In this document: in pieces, positions 54,279-63,900 of the stretch
How positions within the stretch are numbered: position 1 is the first letter of the stretch
How the letters are laid out: the number at the start of each line of letters is the position of its first letter
NCBI GenBank assembly: GCA_012959395.1
Contig: DUDG01000033.1
Location: 1-64,000 of the forward strand
DNA: 64,000 bases
From: Flavobacteriaceae bacterium
GTDB taxonomy: Bacteria > Bacteroidota > Bacteroidia > Flavobacteriales > Flavobacteriaceae
Direction of reading: 5' to 3'
The notes under the pieces: generated by a model
Seen by the model: the letters and a program-made list of their open reading frames with translations, nothing else
What the model was told of the DNA's origin: nothing
The model's database searches: none
Program-made: the position numbers and the translations under genes

Positions 54279-55577
54279 ATGAAATTAATAAAACTGTTAA
54301 TTATTTCAATTTTTTTTATTTCTTGTTCGGGAGGGATTTCTGATGAAATAGTTTTAAAGCCATCTGATCAAACTCTTTTAGAATTATTAGCAGGAAGTTC
54401 CTCGAAAACTTGGAGAATTAATGCCGAACAAGACGCTCATTTTTCTAATGGAGCTCAAGATAAGAAGTATCCAACCTATTGGGAAGCTTATGCTTTCTCC
54501 AAATCTAATTCTGGATTTTATGATGATGAATATACTTTTAATATAAATGGAACTTACTATCATAAAACTAATGAAACGGTTTTTGGAAAGGGATCGTATT
54601 TAAATGATGATTTTGGCACTACTTCTCAACTTATTAATGGAGATGGAGAAATAGAGAATTATCCATTAAATAATTATCAAACTACATTTTCAGCTAAAAA
54701 AGAGGATGATTTAAATAAGATTGAATTTGGAGCTAAAGGGTTTGTTGGTTTTTACGTTGGAGAACATAATTATACAATCGAATGCTATGATTCTGAAAAT
54801 ATATTGTTAAGGTCTGTTGATGATCAGGATATTGCTTGGTACATATGGCTTACCACTAACACAGTTTCTGAAACACATCCTAAAAATCAATTTACTAACC
54901 TAATTTGGTCAGATGAGTTTAATGTTACAGGCGCTTTAGATTCTAGCAAGTGGGTTCATGAAGTTGGAGACTCTTGGTACAATAATGAAGTTCAATCTTA
55001 CACAAGTAGATTAGATAATTCTAAAGTGGAAGATGGCAAATTAAAAATCATAGCTAAAAAGGAATCTTATAATGGCAATAATTACACCTCTGCAAGAATA
55101 ATTTCTAATACTAAGAAGGACTTTACTTATGGAAGAGTAGATATTAAAGCAAAAATTCCTGGAAAAAAAGGAACTTGGCCTGCTCTTTGGATGCTTGGTT
55201 CTAACTTTAAGTCTGTTGAATGGCCTAAATGCGGGGAAATAGATATTCTAGAAGCGGCTCAAGTTAATAACTTTAAAGTGCAATCAACTGCGCATCATCC
55301 TGATAAATATGGTGATGGAGATACTCATATTAGTAGTGAGTATACAGATATTACAGAAAAATTTCATGTTTACTCTCTAGTTTGGACAAAGCAAGCTTTA
55401 ACATTTTATGTAGATGACAAACCACATCATCTTGTAGGAAACTCATGCGTTCTTCCTTTTAATTGGGATCAGTTTATAATATTAAATGTTGCTATGGGGG
55501 GCACAATGGGAGGTGAGATTGCTTCTGATTTTGTTAGTGATACTATGGAAATTGAATATGTTAGAATTTATCAATAA
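54279..55577 (+). CDS. GH16 beta-glucanase (laminarinase-type) lipoprotein
   Basis: A 432-residue surface or periplasmic lipoprotein. The ATG at 54279 was chosen over one at 54225 because it starts at the signal peptide, which ends FFISC (Cys16). Residues about 30-190 are a beta-rich N-terminal domain seen in many Bacteroidota glycan-binding lipoproteins (LLAGSSSKTWRINAEQDAHF). The GH16 domain, about 207-432, has WSDEFNVTGALDSSKW, the catalytic GEIDILE (Glu320, Asp322, Glu325, with the extra residue typical of bacterial laminarinases) and QFIILNVAMGG. Likely cleaves beta-1,3-glucans such as laminarin. It follows the symporter by 14 bases. Confidence 0.93.
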   Translation: MKLIKLLIISIFFISCSGGISDEIVLKPSDQTLLELLAGSSSKTWRINAEQDAHFSNGAQDKKYPTYWEAYAFSKSNSGFYDDEYTFNINGTYYHKTNETVFGKGSYLNDDFGTTSQLINGDGEIENYPLNNYQTTFSAKKEDDLNKIEFGAKGFVGFYVGEHNYTIECYDSENILLRSVDDQDIAWYIWLTTNTVSETHPKNQFTNLIWSDEFNVTGALDSSKWVHEVGDSWYNNEVQSYTSRLDNSKVEDGKLKIIAKKESYNGNNYTSARIISNTKKDFTYGRVDIKAKIPGKKGTWPALWMLGSNFKSVEWPKCGEIDILEAAQVNNFKVQSTAHHPDKYGDGDTHISSEYTDITEKFHVYSLVWTKQALTFYVDDKPHHLVGNSCVLPFNWDQFIILNVAMGGTMGGEIASDFVSDTMEIEYVRIYQ

Positions 55578-55587
55578 ATAATTAAAA

Positions 55588-57876
55588 ATGAAAAAATACT
55601 GTATTATACTTTTAATAATACTGACATTAAACGGTTGTCAGACAAACAATATTAATAAAAGTACAAGTGATGTTATAAATCAAAAGGTAGATTCTCTTTT
55701 GAATATTATGACCCTTGATGAAAAGATAGGACAAATGAATCAATATAATGGGTTTTGGGATGTTACAGGCCCTTCTCCAAAAAATGGTGATGCAAAATAT
55801 AAATATGAAAATCTAAAAAAAGGTTTAGTAGGGTCTATGCTAAATATGAGAGGAGTAAGAGATATTACTGCTGTACAAAAAATTGCAGTAGAGGAAACAA
55901 GGTTAGGTATTCCTCTAATAATTGGAAATGATGTGATACATGGCTATAAAACATTAAGCCCTATTCCACTTGCTGAAGCTGCAAGCTGGGACATTGATGA
56001 GATTGAGAATTCAGCTAGAATTGCTGCTTTGGAAGCTTCTGCGGCTGGAACTAATTGGACATTTGCTCCTATGATTGATATATCAAGGGATGCAAGATGG
56101 GGAAGGGTAATGGAAGGTGCAGGAGAAGATCCTTATTTAGGAAGTTTAATAGCAGCAGCAAGAGTAAGAGGCTTTCAAGGTGACGATCTCTCTAAACACT
56201 ATACAATAGCTGCTACAGCAAAACATTTTGCAGCTTATGGATTTTCAGAGTCTGGTAGAGATTATAATACTGTAGATATTAGTAGAAACACTTTATATAA
56301 TGTAGTTTTTCCACCATTTATCTCTGCATTAGATGCTGGGGCTAGAACTTTTATGAATTCATTTAATGAACTAGACGGAATACCGGCAACGGCTAATTCA
56401 TTTTTACAAAGAGATATTTTAAAAGAAGAATGGAATTTTGATGGCTTTGTAGTATCAGATTGGGGATCGATTTCAGAAATGATAGCACACGGTTATGTTA
56501 AGAATGGAGTTGATGCAACGGAATTAGCTGTAGAAGCGGGCTCTGATATGGATATGGAATCTCATTTATATATTAAAAACTTGAAAGGTTTAGTTGAGTC
56601 TAAAAAAGTAGATATAAAATTAATTGATGATGCAGTTAGTAGAATACTTAGAGTCAAATTTGAATTAGGGTTATTTGATGATCCTTACAGATATTTAGAT
56701 GCGGATAGAGAGAAAGAGGTTATGCACCATCCAAATAATCACAAGGCAGTTTTGGAAATGGCTAAAAAATCTATCGTTCTTCTAAAAAATGAAAATCAGC
56801 TTTTACCTTTAAAAAAGGAAAATCAAACGATAGCTTTAATTGGCGCTTTGGCCAATGATGATAATAGTCCACTGGGAAATTGGAGAACAAATTCTGATAA
56901 TAATACTGCTATTACTGTTTTGGAAGGAATGAAGGCATACCCAAAAAACAAATTAATATATAGAAAGGGAGCAGATGTTAATTTAAATGATGGTGGTGTA
57001 GTAAAATTTCATGAAAAAGTTAAGATTAATGAAAATGACAAATCCGGTTTTAATTCGGCTAAAAATGTGGCAAGAAATGCGGATATAGTTGTTATGGTTC
57101 TTGGAGAGGATGGTTTCCAATCAGGAGAGGGAAGAAGTAGAACCAAGATTGATTTACCTGGCGTTCAGCAAGAACTTTTAGAAGAAGTTTATAAAGTAAA
57201 TAAAAATATAGTTTTGGTTTTAATGAACGGAAGACCATTAAATATAAACTGGGCAGATAAAAATATTCCATCGATAGTTGAGGCATGGCAATTAGGAACC
57301 CAAACAGGCAATGCCATTGCTCAGGTACTTTATGGAGACTATAATCCTAGTGGAAAATTACCAATGACTTTTCCAAGAAGCGTAGGGCAAATTCCTATCT
57401 ATTATAATTATAAAAATACAGGTAGACCAGGTCCAAAAAACGAAGTCTTTTGGACTCATTACAACGATGAAGTTAATACTCCTTTATACCCTTTTGGGTA
57501 TGGGTTAAGTTATACAACTTTTGAGTACTCTAATATAGCTATAGACAATAAAATTCTTAAAAAAAATAATTCAATAAATGTTTCTGTTGAGCTTAAAAAC
57601 ACAGGGAAATTTAAAGGCAAGGAAGTGGTTCAACTTTATATAAAAGATAGATATGCTAGTATTACTAGACCAGTAAGAGAATTAAAAGGATTTGAAATGA
57701 TAGAATTAAATCCTGGAGAGAGTAAAACGGTTTCTTTTGAAATATCCGAATCATTATTAAGATTTTACTCAGCCAATGAAGTTTGGGAATCGGAACCAGG
57801 AATTTTCGATATTTTTATAGGAACTGACTCAAATGCTAGTCTTCAAGAAAATTTTAAACTAATTAGAAAATTTTAA
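55588..57876 (+). CDS. bglX: GH3 beta-glucosidase (BglX-like) lipoprotein
   Basis: A 762-residue GH3 enzyme removing terminal beta-glucose, with lipobox LNGC (Cys17). Domains in order are the TIM barrel (MTLDEKIGQMNQY, GRVMEGAGEDPYLG, AKHFAAYG), nucleophile Asp291 in FVVSDWGS, the alpha/beta sandwich with acid/base Glu514 in SGEGRSRT, and a C-terminal fibronectin type III-like domain (GKEVVQLYIKDR). Length and layout fit E. coli BglX. It is 10 bases after the GH16 gene and probably splits the oligosaccharides that enzyme makes into glucose for the symporter. Confidence 0.94.
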   Translation: MKKYCIILLIILTLNGCQTNNINKSTSDVINQKVDSLLNIMTLDEKIGQMNQYNGFWDVTGPSPKNGDAKYKYENLKKGLVGSMLNMRGVRDITAVQKIAVEETRLGIPLIIGNDVIHGYKTLSPIPLAEAASWDIDEIENSARIAALEASAAGTNWTFAPMIDISRDARWGRVMEGAGEDPYLGSLIAAARVRGFQGDDLSKHYTIAATAKHFAAYGFSESGRDYNTVDISRNTLYNVVFPPFISALDAGARTFMNSFNELDGIPATANSFLQRDILKEEWNFDGFVVSDWGSISEMIAHGYVKNGVDATELAVEAGSDMDMESHLYIKNLKGLVESKKVDIKLIDDAVSRILRVKFELGLFDDPYRYLDADREKEVMHHPNNHKAVLEMAKKSIVLLKNENQLLPLKKENQTIALIGALANDDNSPLGNWRTNSDNNTAITVLEGMKAYPKNKLIYRKGADVNLNDGGVVKFHEKVKINENDKSGFNSAKNVARNADIVVMVLGEDGFQSGEGRSRTKIDLPGVQQELLEEVYKVNKNIVLVLMNGRPLNINWADKNIPSIVEAWQLGTQTGNAIAQVLYGDYNPSGKLPMTFPRSVGQIPIYYNYKNTGRPGPKNEVFWTHYNDEVNTPLYPFGYGLSYTTFEYSNIAIDNKILKKNNSINVSVELKNTGKFKGKEVVQLYIKDRYASITRPVRELKGFEMIELNPGESKTVSFEISESLLRFYSANEVWESEPGIFDIFIGTDSNASLQENFKLIRKF

Positions 57877-57929
57877 ATGACATTTAAAACAGAATAAAGT
57901 TTGTAATTTAGAAATATTATTTTCTTGTT

Positions 57930-58433
57930 ATGAATAAGTTTTTATGTTGTTTAGGTTTCTTTCTTTTATTTATTTCTTGTTCTAAATCAAATAAAAAGAC
58001 AGAACCTGTTATTAAATCGATTGATTATGCTGAATTGAATTCTTTTATTCAAGATTCTTTGCCAATTCTTTCAAATCTAGATCCTAATTATAATCAAGTT
58101 TTTAATTTATGGCAAGATATTGATGTATTGATTAAAACAAGCATGATGCCAAAATCTGATCCAAGGCAATTGCGGTTTTTTATTGAATCTTATAAGCTTG
58201 AAATAGATAAGATTAATGAAATTCATATTCCTCAGGTATTAAACATTCCTTCAGTTATAGGTAGGTTTAGGGTTTTTAAAACAGAAATATTAAAAACAAA
58301 GACTAATGCATTAAATCAAAAAAACTTACAGCTTTTTAAGTATAATTTGAACAAAATTTTCGATTCCTATAATATATTAATTAGTAAAATGAATGCTGTA
58401 GCTAAAGAAAGTATAGAATCTAAAAAAGAGTAA
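57930..58433 (+). CDS. Lipoprotein of unknown function
   Basis: A 167-residue lipoprotein: signal peptide FLCCLGFFLLFISC with lipid-accepting Cys17, a Ser/Lys linker, then an almost entirely helical domain (DYAELNSFIQDSLPILSNLD and onwards) with no cysteine or catalytic motif. I do not recognise the family beyond its resemblance to other uncharacterised flavobacterial lipoproteins. It lies 53 bases after the GH3 gene on the same strand and may or may not belong to that operon; it converges on metG. Confidence 0.75.
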   Translation: MNKFLCCLGFFLLFISCSKSNKKTEPVIKSIDYAELNSFIQDSLPILSNLDPNYNQVFNLWQDIDVLIKTSMMPKSDPRQLRFFIESYKLEIDKINEIHIPQVLNIPSVIGRFRVFKTEILKTKTNALNQKNLQLFKYNLNKIFDSYNILISKMNAVAKESIESKKE

Positions 58434-58468
58434 GGGTTAATTTAATTCTTTGGCCAATAACACCTATT

Positions 58469-60148
58469 TTATTGTTTAGAGTTATTAAGTTTTTCTAGTT
58501 GAAATTCAATTTCTTGATCTTCAATTTTTCTAAAAATTAAACTGCTTTCCCCAATTTTAGCCGCAATTAAAGGATGGTCCTTAGTAATAGAATTCCAATC
58601 TGTGTGTTTGATGTTAAAGATTGTCTTAAGTTTTTTAGATGTATTTGGCAAAAAAGGCTCACATATTAAACTTAGAACTCCACATATTTGCAAGTTTATA
58701 TTAATTATAGTCTTTACTCTTTCAGAATCATCAGTTTTAATTAATTTCCAAGGCTCTTCATCGGCAAGATATTTATTACCTAATCTAGCTAGGTCAATCA
58801 TTGTATTGACGGCTTCTCTAAACCTAAACTTTTCAATTGAATCCCCAATTATTTTTGGATATGAATAGACTTTATTAAGTAAGTTTTTTTCAGAGTCATT
58901 TAAAACTCCAATTGTAGGGACATTACTATCATAATATTTTTGAGTTAATACAACCACTCTATTTATATAGTTCCCTAATATAGCTACTAACTCATTGTTG
59001 TTTTTAGCTTGAAAATCTTTCCAGGTAAAATCATTGTCTTTATTTTCAGGGGCATTAGCAGTAAGCACATATCTTAAAGTATCTTGCATATCTGGAAAAT
59101 CTTCAAGATATTCATGAAGCCAAATAGCCCAGTTTTTTGAAGTGGATATTTTTTTACCTTCTAAATTTAGAAACTCATTAGCCGGCACATTTGTCGGTAA
59201 GATATATTTTTTGGAAGCTTTTAATATAGCAGGAAAGATAATACAATGAAATACAATATTGTCTTTTCCTATAAAATGGATAAGCTTTGTACTTGGGTCT
59301 TGCCAGTATGGCTTCCAGTCAACTTTTTCTTTTTCAGCCCATTCTTTAGTTGCTGAAATATAACCAATAGGAGCATCGAACCATACATATAATACTTTCC
59401 CTATAGCCTCTTTGATAGGTACAGGAATTCCCCAATCTAAATCCCTAGTTATTGCACGAGGCTTTAAGCCTTCATTTAGCCATGATTTAACTTGCCCAAA
59501 AACATTTGTTTTCCAATCCTCTTTTTTTTCTTCTAAAAACCATTTTTTTAAAAAAGGTTCAAAATTATTTAAGGGAAGAAACCAATGCTTAGTCTTTTTT
59601 AATGTAGGCTTATTTCCGCTTAACTTAGATTTGGGGTTTATAAGTTCAGTGGCATTTAGTGTAGATCCACAACTTTCACATTGATCACCATATGCGCCAT
59701 CATAATGACATTTGGGACATTCTCCTTCTACATATCTGTCGGCTAAAAATTGATTTTCTACAGTATCATATAATTGTTCAAACTCTTCTTCAATAAAAAT
59801 ATTTTGATCATTTAATTCTTTAAAAAAATCAGAAGCAGTTTCGTGATGAATTTTTGAAGAAGTTCTTGAGTAGTTGTCAAAAGAAATTCCAAAATTTATG
59901 AAAGATTCTTTTATAATAACATGATATTTATCAATAATATTTTGAGCAGAGGTTCCTTCTTTTTTAGCTCTAATTGGAATTGCTGCTCCATGTTCATCAC
60001 TTCCGCACACAAATAGAACATCATGACCAGAGAGTTTAAGGTACCTAGAATAAATATCAGCAGGAATATAAGCTCCAGCTAAATGACCTATATGTATAGG
60101 GCCATTAGCATATGGTAAGGCAGATGTAACGGTATATCTTTTTTTCAC
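58469..60148 (-). CDS. metG: Methionyl-tRNA synthetase without C-terminal tRNA-binding domain (GTG start)
   Basis: Charges tRNA-Met; class I, about 560 residues. The GTG at 60146-60148 gives [20 protein letters not shown], the family N-terminus; a longer frame to 60373 would add unrelated hydrophobic sequence and overlap the divergent gene. Motifs are PIHIGH (HIGH), the zinc knuckle [45 protein letters not shown] and KISTSK (KMSKS). The C-terminal EMAPII/Trbp111-type domain carried by typical flavobacterial MetG (about 690 residues) is absent; the protein stops soon after the anticodon domain. Confidence 0.94.
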   Translation of the reverse strand: MKKRYTVTSALPYANGPIHIGHLAGAYIPADIYSRYLKLSGHDVLFVCGSDEHGAAIPIRAKKEGTSAQNIIDKYHVIIKESFINFGISFDNYSRTSSKIHHETASDFFKELNDQNIFIEEEFEQLYDTVENQFLADRYVEGECPKCHYDGAYGDQCESCGSTLNATELINPKSKLSGNKPTLKKTKHWFLPLNNFEPFLKKWFLEEKKEDWKTNVFGQVKSWLNEGLKPRAITRDLDWGIPVPIKEAIGKVLYVWFDAPIGYISATKEWAEKEKVDWKPYWQDPSTKLIHFIGKDNIVFHCIIFPAILKASKKYILPTNVPANEFLNLEGKKISTSKNWAIWLHEYLEDFPDMQDTLRYVLTANAPENKDNDFTWKDFQAKNNNELVAILGNYINRVVVLTQKYYDSNVPTIGVLNDSEKNLLNKVYSYPKIIGDSIEKFRFREAVNTMIDLARLGNKYLADEEPWKLIKTDDSERVKTIININLQICGVLSLICEPFLPNTSKKLKTIFNIKHTDWNSITKDHPLIAAKIGESSLIFRKIEDQEIEFQLEKLNNSKQ

Positions 60149-60249
60149 TATTATATATGTGTAGTAAAAATAATCAATTAAATTTTCATTTACCATTAAT
60201 ATTATCTGAACTGAAATATCAAATGTTATATTTATAATTTTTTGTTTGA

Positions 60250-60282
60250 TTTGTAACAAATCATAAATGATTACTATATTTA
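60250..60282 (+). promoter_or_regulatory. Candidate promoter of the ACT-like gene
   Basis: TTTG (60250-60253), a 21-base spacer and TATATTTA (60275-60282), one mismatch from TAnnTTTG, 8 bases before the ATG at 60291. The 13-mer from 60275 also precedes pyrH. Confidence 0.45.
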
Positions 60283-60290
60283 CATCATAT

Positions 60291-60947
60291 ATGAAAACTA
60301 TTTCCTCAGCAGTTGAAGAATACATAAAGTCTAAGCCATTTTTAATTTCAGCTTTATCCCAAGGAATTATCAATTTGACTTCATTATCTCGTATTATTAA
60401 ATCAGAAATAGAATTATCTCTAAAAAAAGAGGTTAGATACGGGGCTATTGTTATGGCTTTAAAAAGACTTTCTAGTGAATTAGAGTTTAGAACTACTTAT
60501 AAAATTGTAAAAATCATTAAAGATATTGGAGATATTACTGTTAGATCTTCGCTTATTGATTATAACTTCAAGGTCTCCGACACTTTATTAAGTAATCAGG
60601 TCAAGCTTTTGGCAAAAGTGGGTAATAAAGATGATTTTTACACTTCATCAAGAGGAGTAAATGAATGTAATATAGTAGTAAGCGGAAATTTATCTTCACT
60701 AGTAGAAACAATACTTAAAGAAGAATATTGTATTTCTAAACAAACCAATTTGTCATCAATTTCAATAAAATTACCAGCTGAAAACATTTCAATTCCTGGA
60801 GTATATTATTTTGTATTTCAAAGACTATCATGGGAAGGAATTAACATATATGAAGTAATCTCTACATCTAATGAGTTTACAATTTTAGTAAATGAGGAGC
60901 AGGTAGATAAGGCATTTAGAGTCGTGAAAAATTTAAAAAACCTTTAA
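60291..60947 (+). CDS. ACT-like domain protein (aspartate-kinase-regulatory-like)
   Basis: A 218-residue cytoplasmic protein. The ATG at 60291 gives [20 protein letters not shown], the opening I recall for relatives in Flavobacteriia; an ATG at 60267 is also in frame. An N-terminal helical domain ([32 protein letters not shown]) looks like a winged helix; the C-terminal half has two ACT-like units, the second with [20 protein letters not shown] and [21 protein letters not shown], close to the regulatory ACT repeats of aspartate kinase. There is no kinase domain. Possibly an amino-acid-sensing regulator; its position divergent from metG makes methionine or a relative a guess. Confidence 0.75.
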   Translation: MKTISSAVEEYIKSKPFLISALSQGIINLTSLSRIIKSEIELSLKKEVRYGAIVMALKRLSSELEFRTTYKIVKIIKDIGDITVRSSLIDYNFKVSDTLLSNQVKLLAKVGNKDDFYTSSRGVNECNIVVSGNLSSLVETILKEEYCISKQTNLSSISIKLPAENISIPGVYYFVFQRLSWEGINIYEVISTSNEFTILVNEEQVDKAFRVVKNLKNL

Positions 60948-63900
60948 ATAACTTATTGCCTGAGTTAATGTTTGAACTTCATTAAAAACTAATAAAAGTT
61001 TTTCTTCATTATTTTTTTTCTTTTCTTTAATTTGACAAAGGTTAGGGTTGTTTTGAATATTTAATAATGTGTTTTGAAATTTATCAGATTTATAATATTT
61101 ATCTTCTTTATTTGAAATGAATTGACAGATCATTTTACGATTTTTTAAAATTATTTTTTCAAAGCCTATTTCAATTCCAAGCCACTTTAATTCTACAGTT
61201 TTTATTAAATCAATAGTTTGGTTTGGAAGTTTTCCAAACCTATCTTCTAATACTTTTGTAAATTTATTTAACTCTTCTTTAGTTTTAATTTCAGATAATT
61301 TTTGATATTGATTTAACCTTTCTTTAATGTTATTAATATATGCATCAGGAAACAAAACCTCTAAATCAGTATCAATTTGAAAATTAGTAATTCTATTTTT
61401 TTTTATTGAGTCTTCATCAAACAATTCATTAAATTCTTTAGCTTTTAATTCTTCTACAGCTTCCTTTAAAATTTTTTGATATGTTTCAAATCCAATGTCA
61501 TTTATAAAACCACTTTGTTCGGCTCCAAGTAAATCTCCAGCTCCTCTTATTTCTAAATCTTTCATAGCTATGTAAAATCCAGATCCTAATTCAGTATGTT
61601 GTTCTATAGCTTCAATTCTTTTTCTTGCTTCTTTTGTCATGGAAGAAAATGGTGACGTTATGAAGTAACAAAATGCCTTTTTATTGCTTCTTCCAACTCT
61701 TCCTCTCATTTGATGCAAATCACTCAGTCCAAAATTTTGAGCATTATTTATAAATATAGTATTGGCATTAGGAATATCTAATCCACTTTCTATTATTGTT
61801 GTGGAAACTAAAATATCAAATTTTCCATCAATGAAGTCTAGCATAGTTTTTTCAAGTTTTTTCCCCTCTATTTTTCCATGTACAATCCCAACTTCTGCAT
61901 TAGGAGCTAGTTTAGAGATCATAGCGCTAACTTCTTTTATATTTTCAATTCTGTTATGGACAAAAAATACTTGACCCCCTCTTTGAATTTCAAAATTTAT
62001 TGCTTCTGCTATAATTTTTTCTTTAAATGAAATGACATTGCTTTCAATGGGAAATCTGTTTTGTGGAGGAGTATTAATTATAGATAAATCTCTTGCAGAC
62101 ATTAAACTATACTGTAATGTTCTTGGGATAGGAGTTGCTGTTAAAGTTAAGACATCAATATTTTCTTTTAAAGATCTTATTTTCTCTTTAACACTTACAC
62201 CAAATCTTTGTTCTTCATCAACAATTAATAATCCCAAGTTTTTAAATTCAATATTTTTATTTACAAGTTGATGTGTGCCAATTATTAAATCAATTTTGCC
62301 TGATTTAATTTCGTTGATAATTAAATTTTTTTCTTTGTTTGATCTAAATCTATTTAAATAATCAATAGATACAGGAAAATCTTCTAGTCTTTTAGTAAAA
62401 GTTTTAAAATGTTGGAAGGCCAGTACTGTAGTAGGAACTAATATAGCTACTTGTTTTCCATTATCTATTGCTTTAAATGCAGCTCTAATAGCAATTTCAG
62501 TTTTTCCAAACCCTACGTCACCACAAATTAATCTATCCATTGGCTGTAAGCTTTCCATGTCATTTTTTATGTCAATCGTAGATTTTATTTGATCTGGAGT
62601 ATCTTCATAAAGAAAAGAAGCTTCAAGCTCGTGTTGTATAGATGAATCTGGGCCATACTGAAATCCATTTTTTAATTTCCTTTTTGCATAAGCTTCAATT
62701 AGATTAAAAGCAACCTGTTTTACTCTGCTCTTTGCATTTAATTTGATTTTTTTCCATGCTCCTGAACCTAGTTTAAAAATTTTTGGCTTTGTTCCATCTT
62801 TGCCATTATATTTACAAATTTTGTGGATTAAATGAATACTTACATAGAGCGTGTCTCTTTCACCATAAGTTAGCTTTATAGCTTCCTGAATTTTATCATT
62901 TACTTTTATTTTTTTTAGCCCTCCAAAAACTCCAATTCCATGATCAATATGAGTTACATAGTCTCCTATTTCTAATTGATTTAATTCGTTTAAATTCACT
63001 TTTTTACTATGAGAAAATCTAGATTTTATTTTGAATTTATGATACCTGTCAAATATCTCATGATCAGAATAGCAAACTTCCTTTTCATCATGATTTACAT
63101 AGCCTTTGTAAATAGGTTTATCAATTAATATAGGATTTAATAAAATTTCATTTTGTTCGAAAATTTCTTTAAACCTGTTTATTTGATTTTCTGAGCTACA
63201 GAAAATTCTAATAGAATAACCCTTTTCTTTGTAGTTATTTAAATTTTCAATTAATAGATTAAACTTTTTATTAAAAGCTGGTTGTGGAATAATATTAAAA
63301 TTGATTTGATTGTCACTATTATCACCTTTTAGATCAATTACTGAAAACTTTTTTAAATCCTGAAATAGAGAGATTCCACTATAAAAAAGTTTATTAATTT
63401 GTTCTTGATTAAATCTATTTTGATTTGAATTTTTATCAGATAAATAACTATATAAATCTTCTAATTTATCTTTTAAGAAAAAGAGATTCTCGGTAATTAT
63501 GATGCTATTTTTATTAATAAAACTGAAAAGACCTTCTCTTTTATATTTATTTTCTTTATTTTCTAAATCGGCTAAAATTTCTATGGATTCAAATGTTTTA
63601 TTTGATAATTGAGACTCAATATGAAAGGTTCTTATACTCTCAACTTCATTCCCAAAAAATTCAATCCTATACGGTAAATCATTGGAAAATGAAAAGACAT
63701 CTATTATTCCTCCTCTAACTGAAAAATCTCCAGGTTCTAATACAAAATCTTCTCTATTAAATTCAAAATCAAATAATTGCTCATTTAAAATTTCAAGATT
63801 TAATGCTTCACCCACCGATATTTTTAAAATTCTTTTTTTTATTTCTTTTTTTTGAAGAATTTTTTCAAAAATCGCTTCCGGGTAAGTCACTATAATTTGT

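Noticed and set aside
57092-57286. 64-codon minus-strand frame inside the GH3 gene
   Set aside because: Antisense shadow of a strongly supported coding region.
60149-60373. Upstream extension of metG giving 634 codons
   Set aside because: The added residues are hydrophobic and AT-driven, overlap the divergent ACT-like gene and its promoter, and have no counterpart in MetG.
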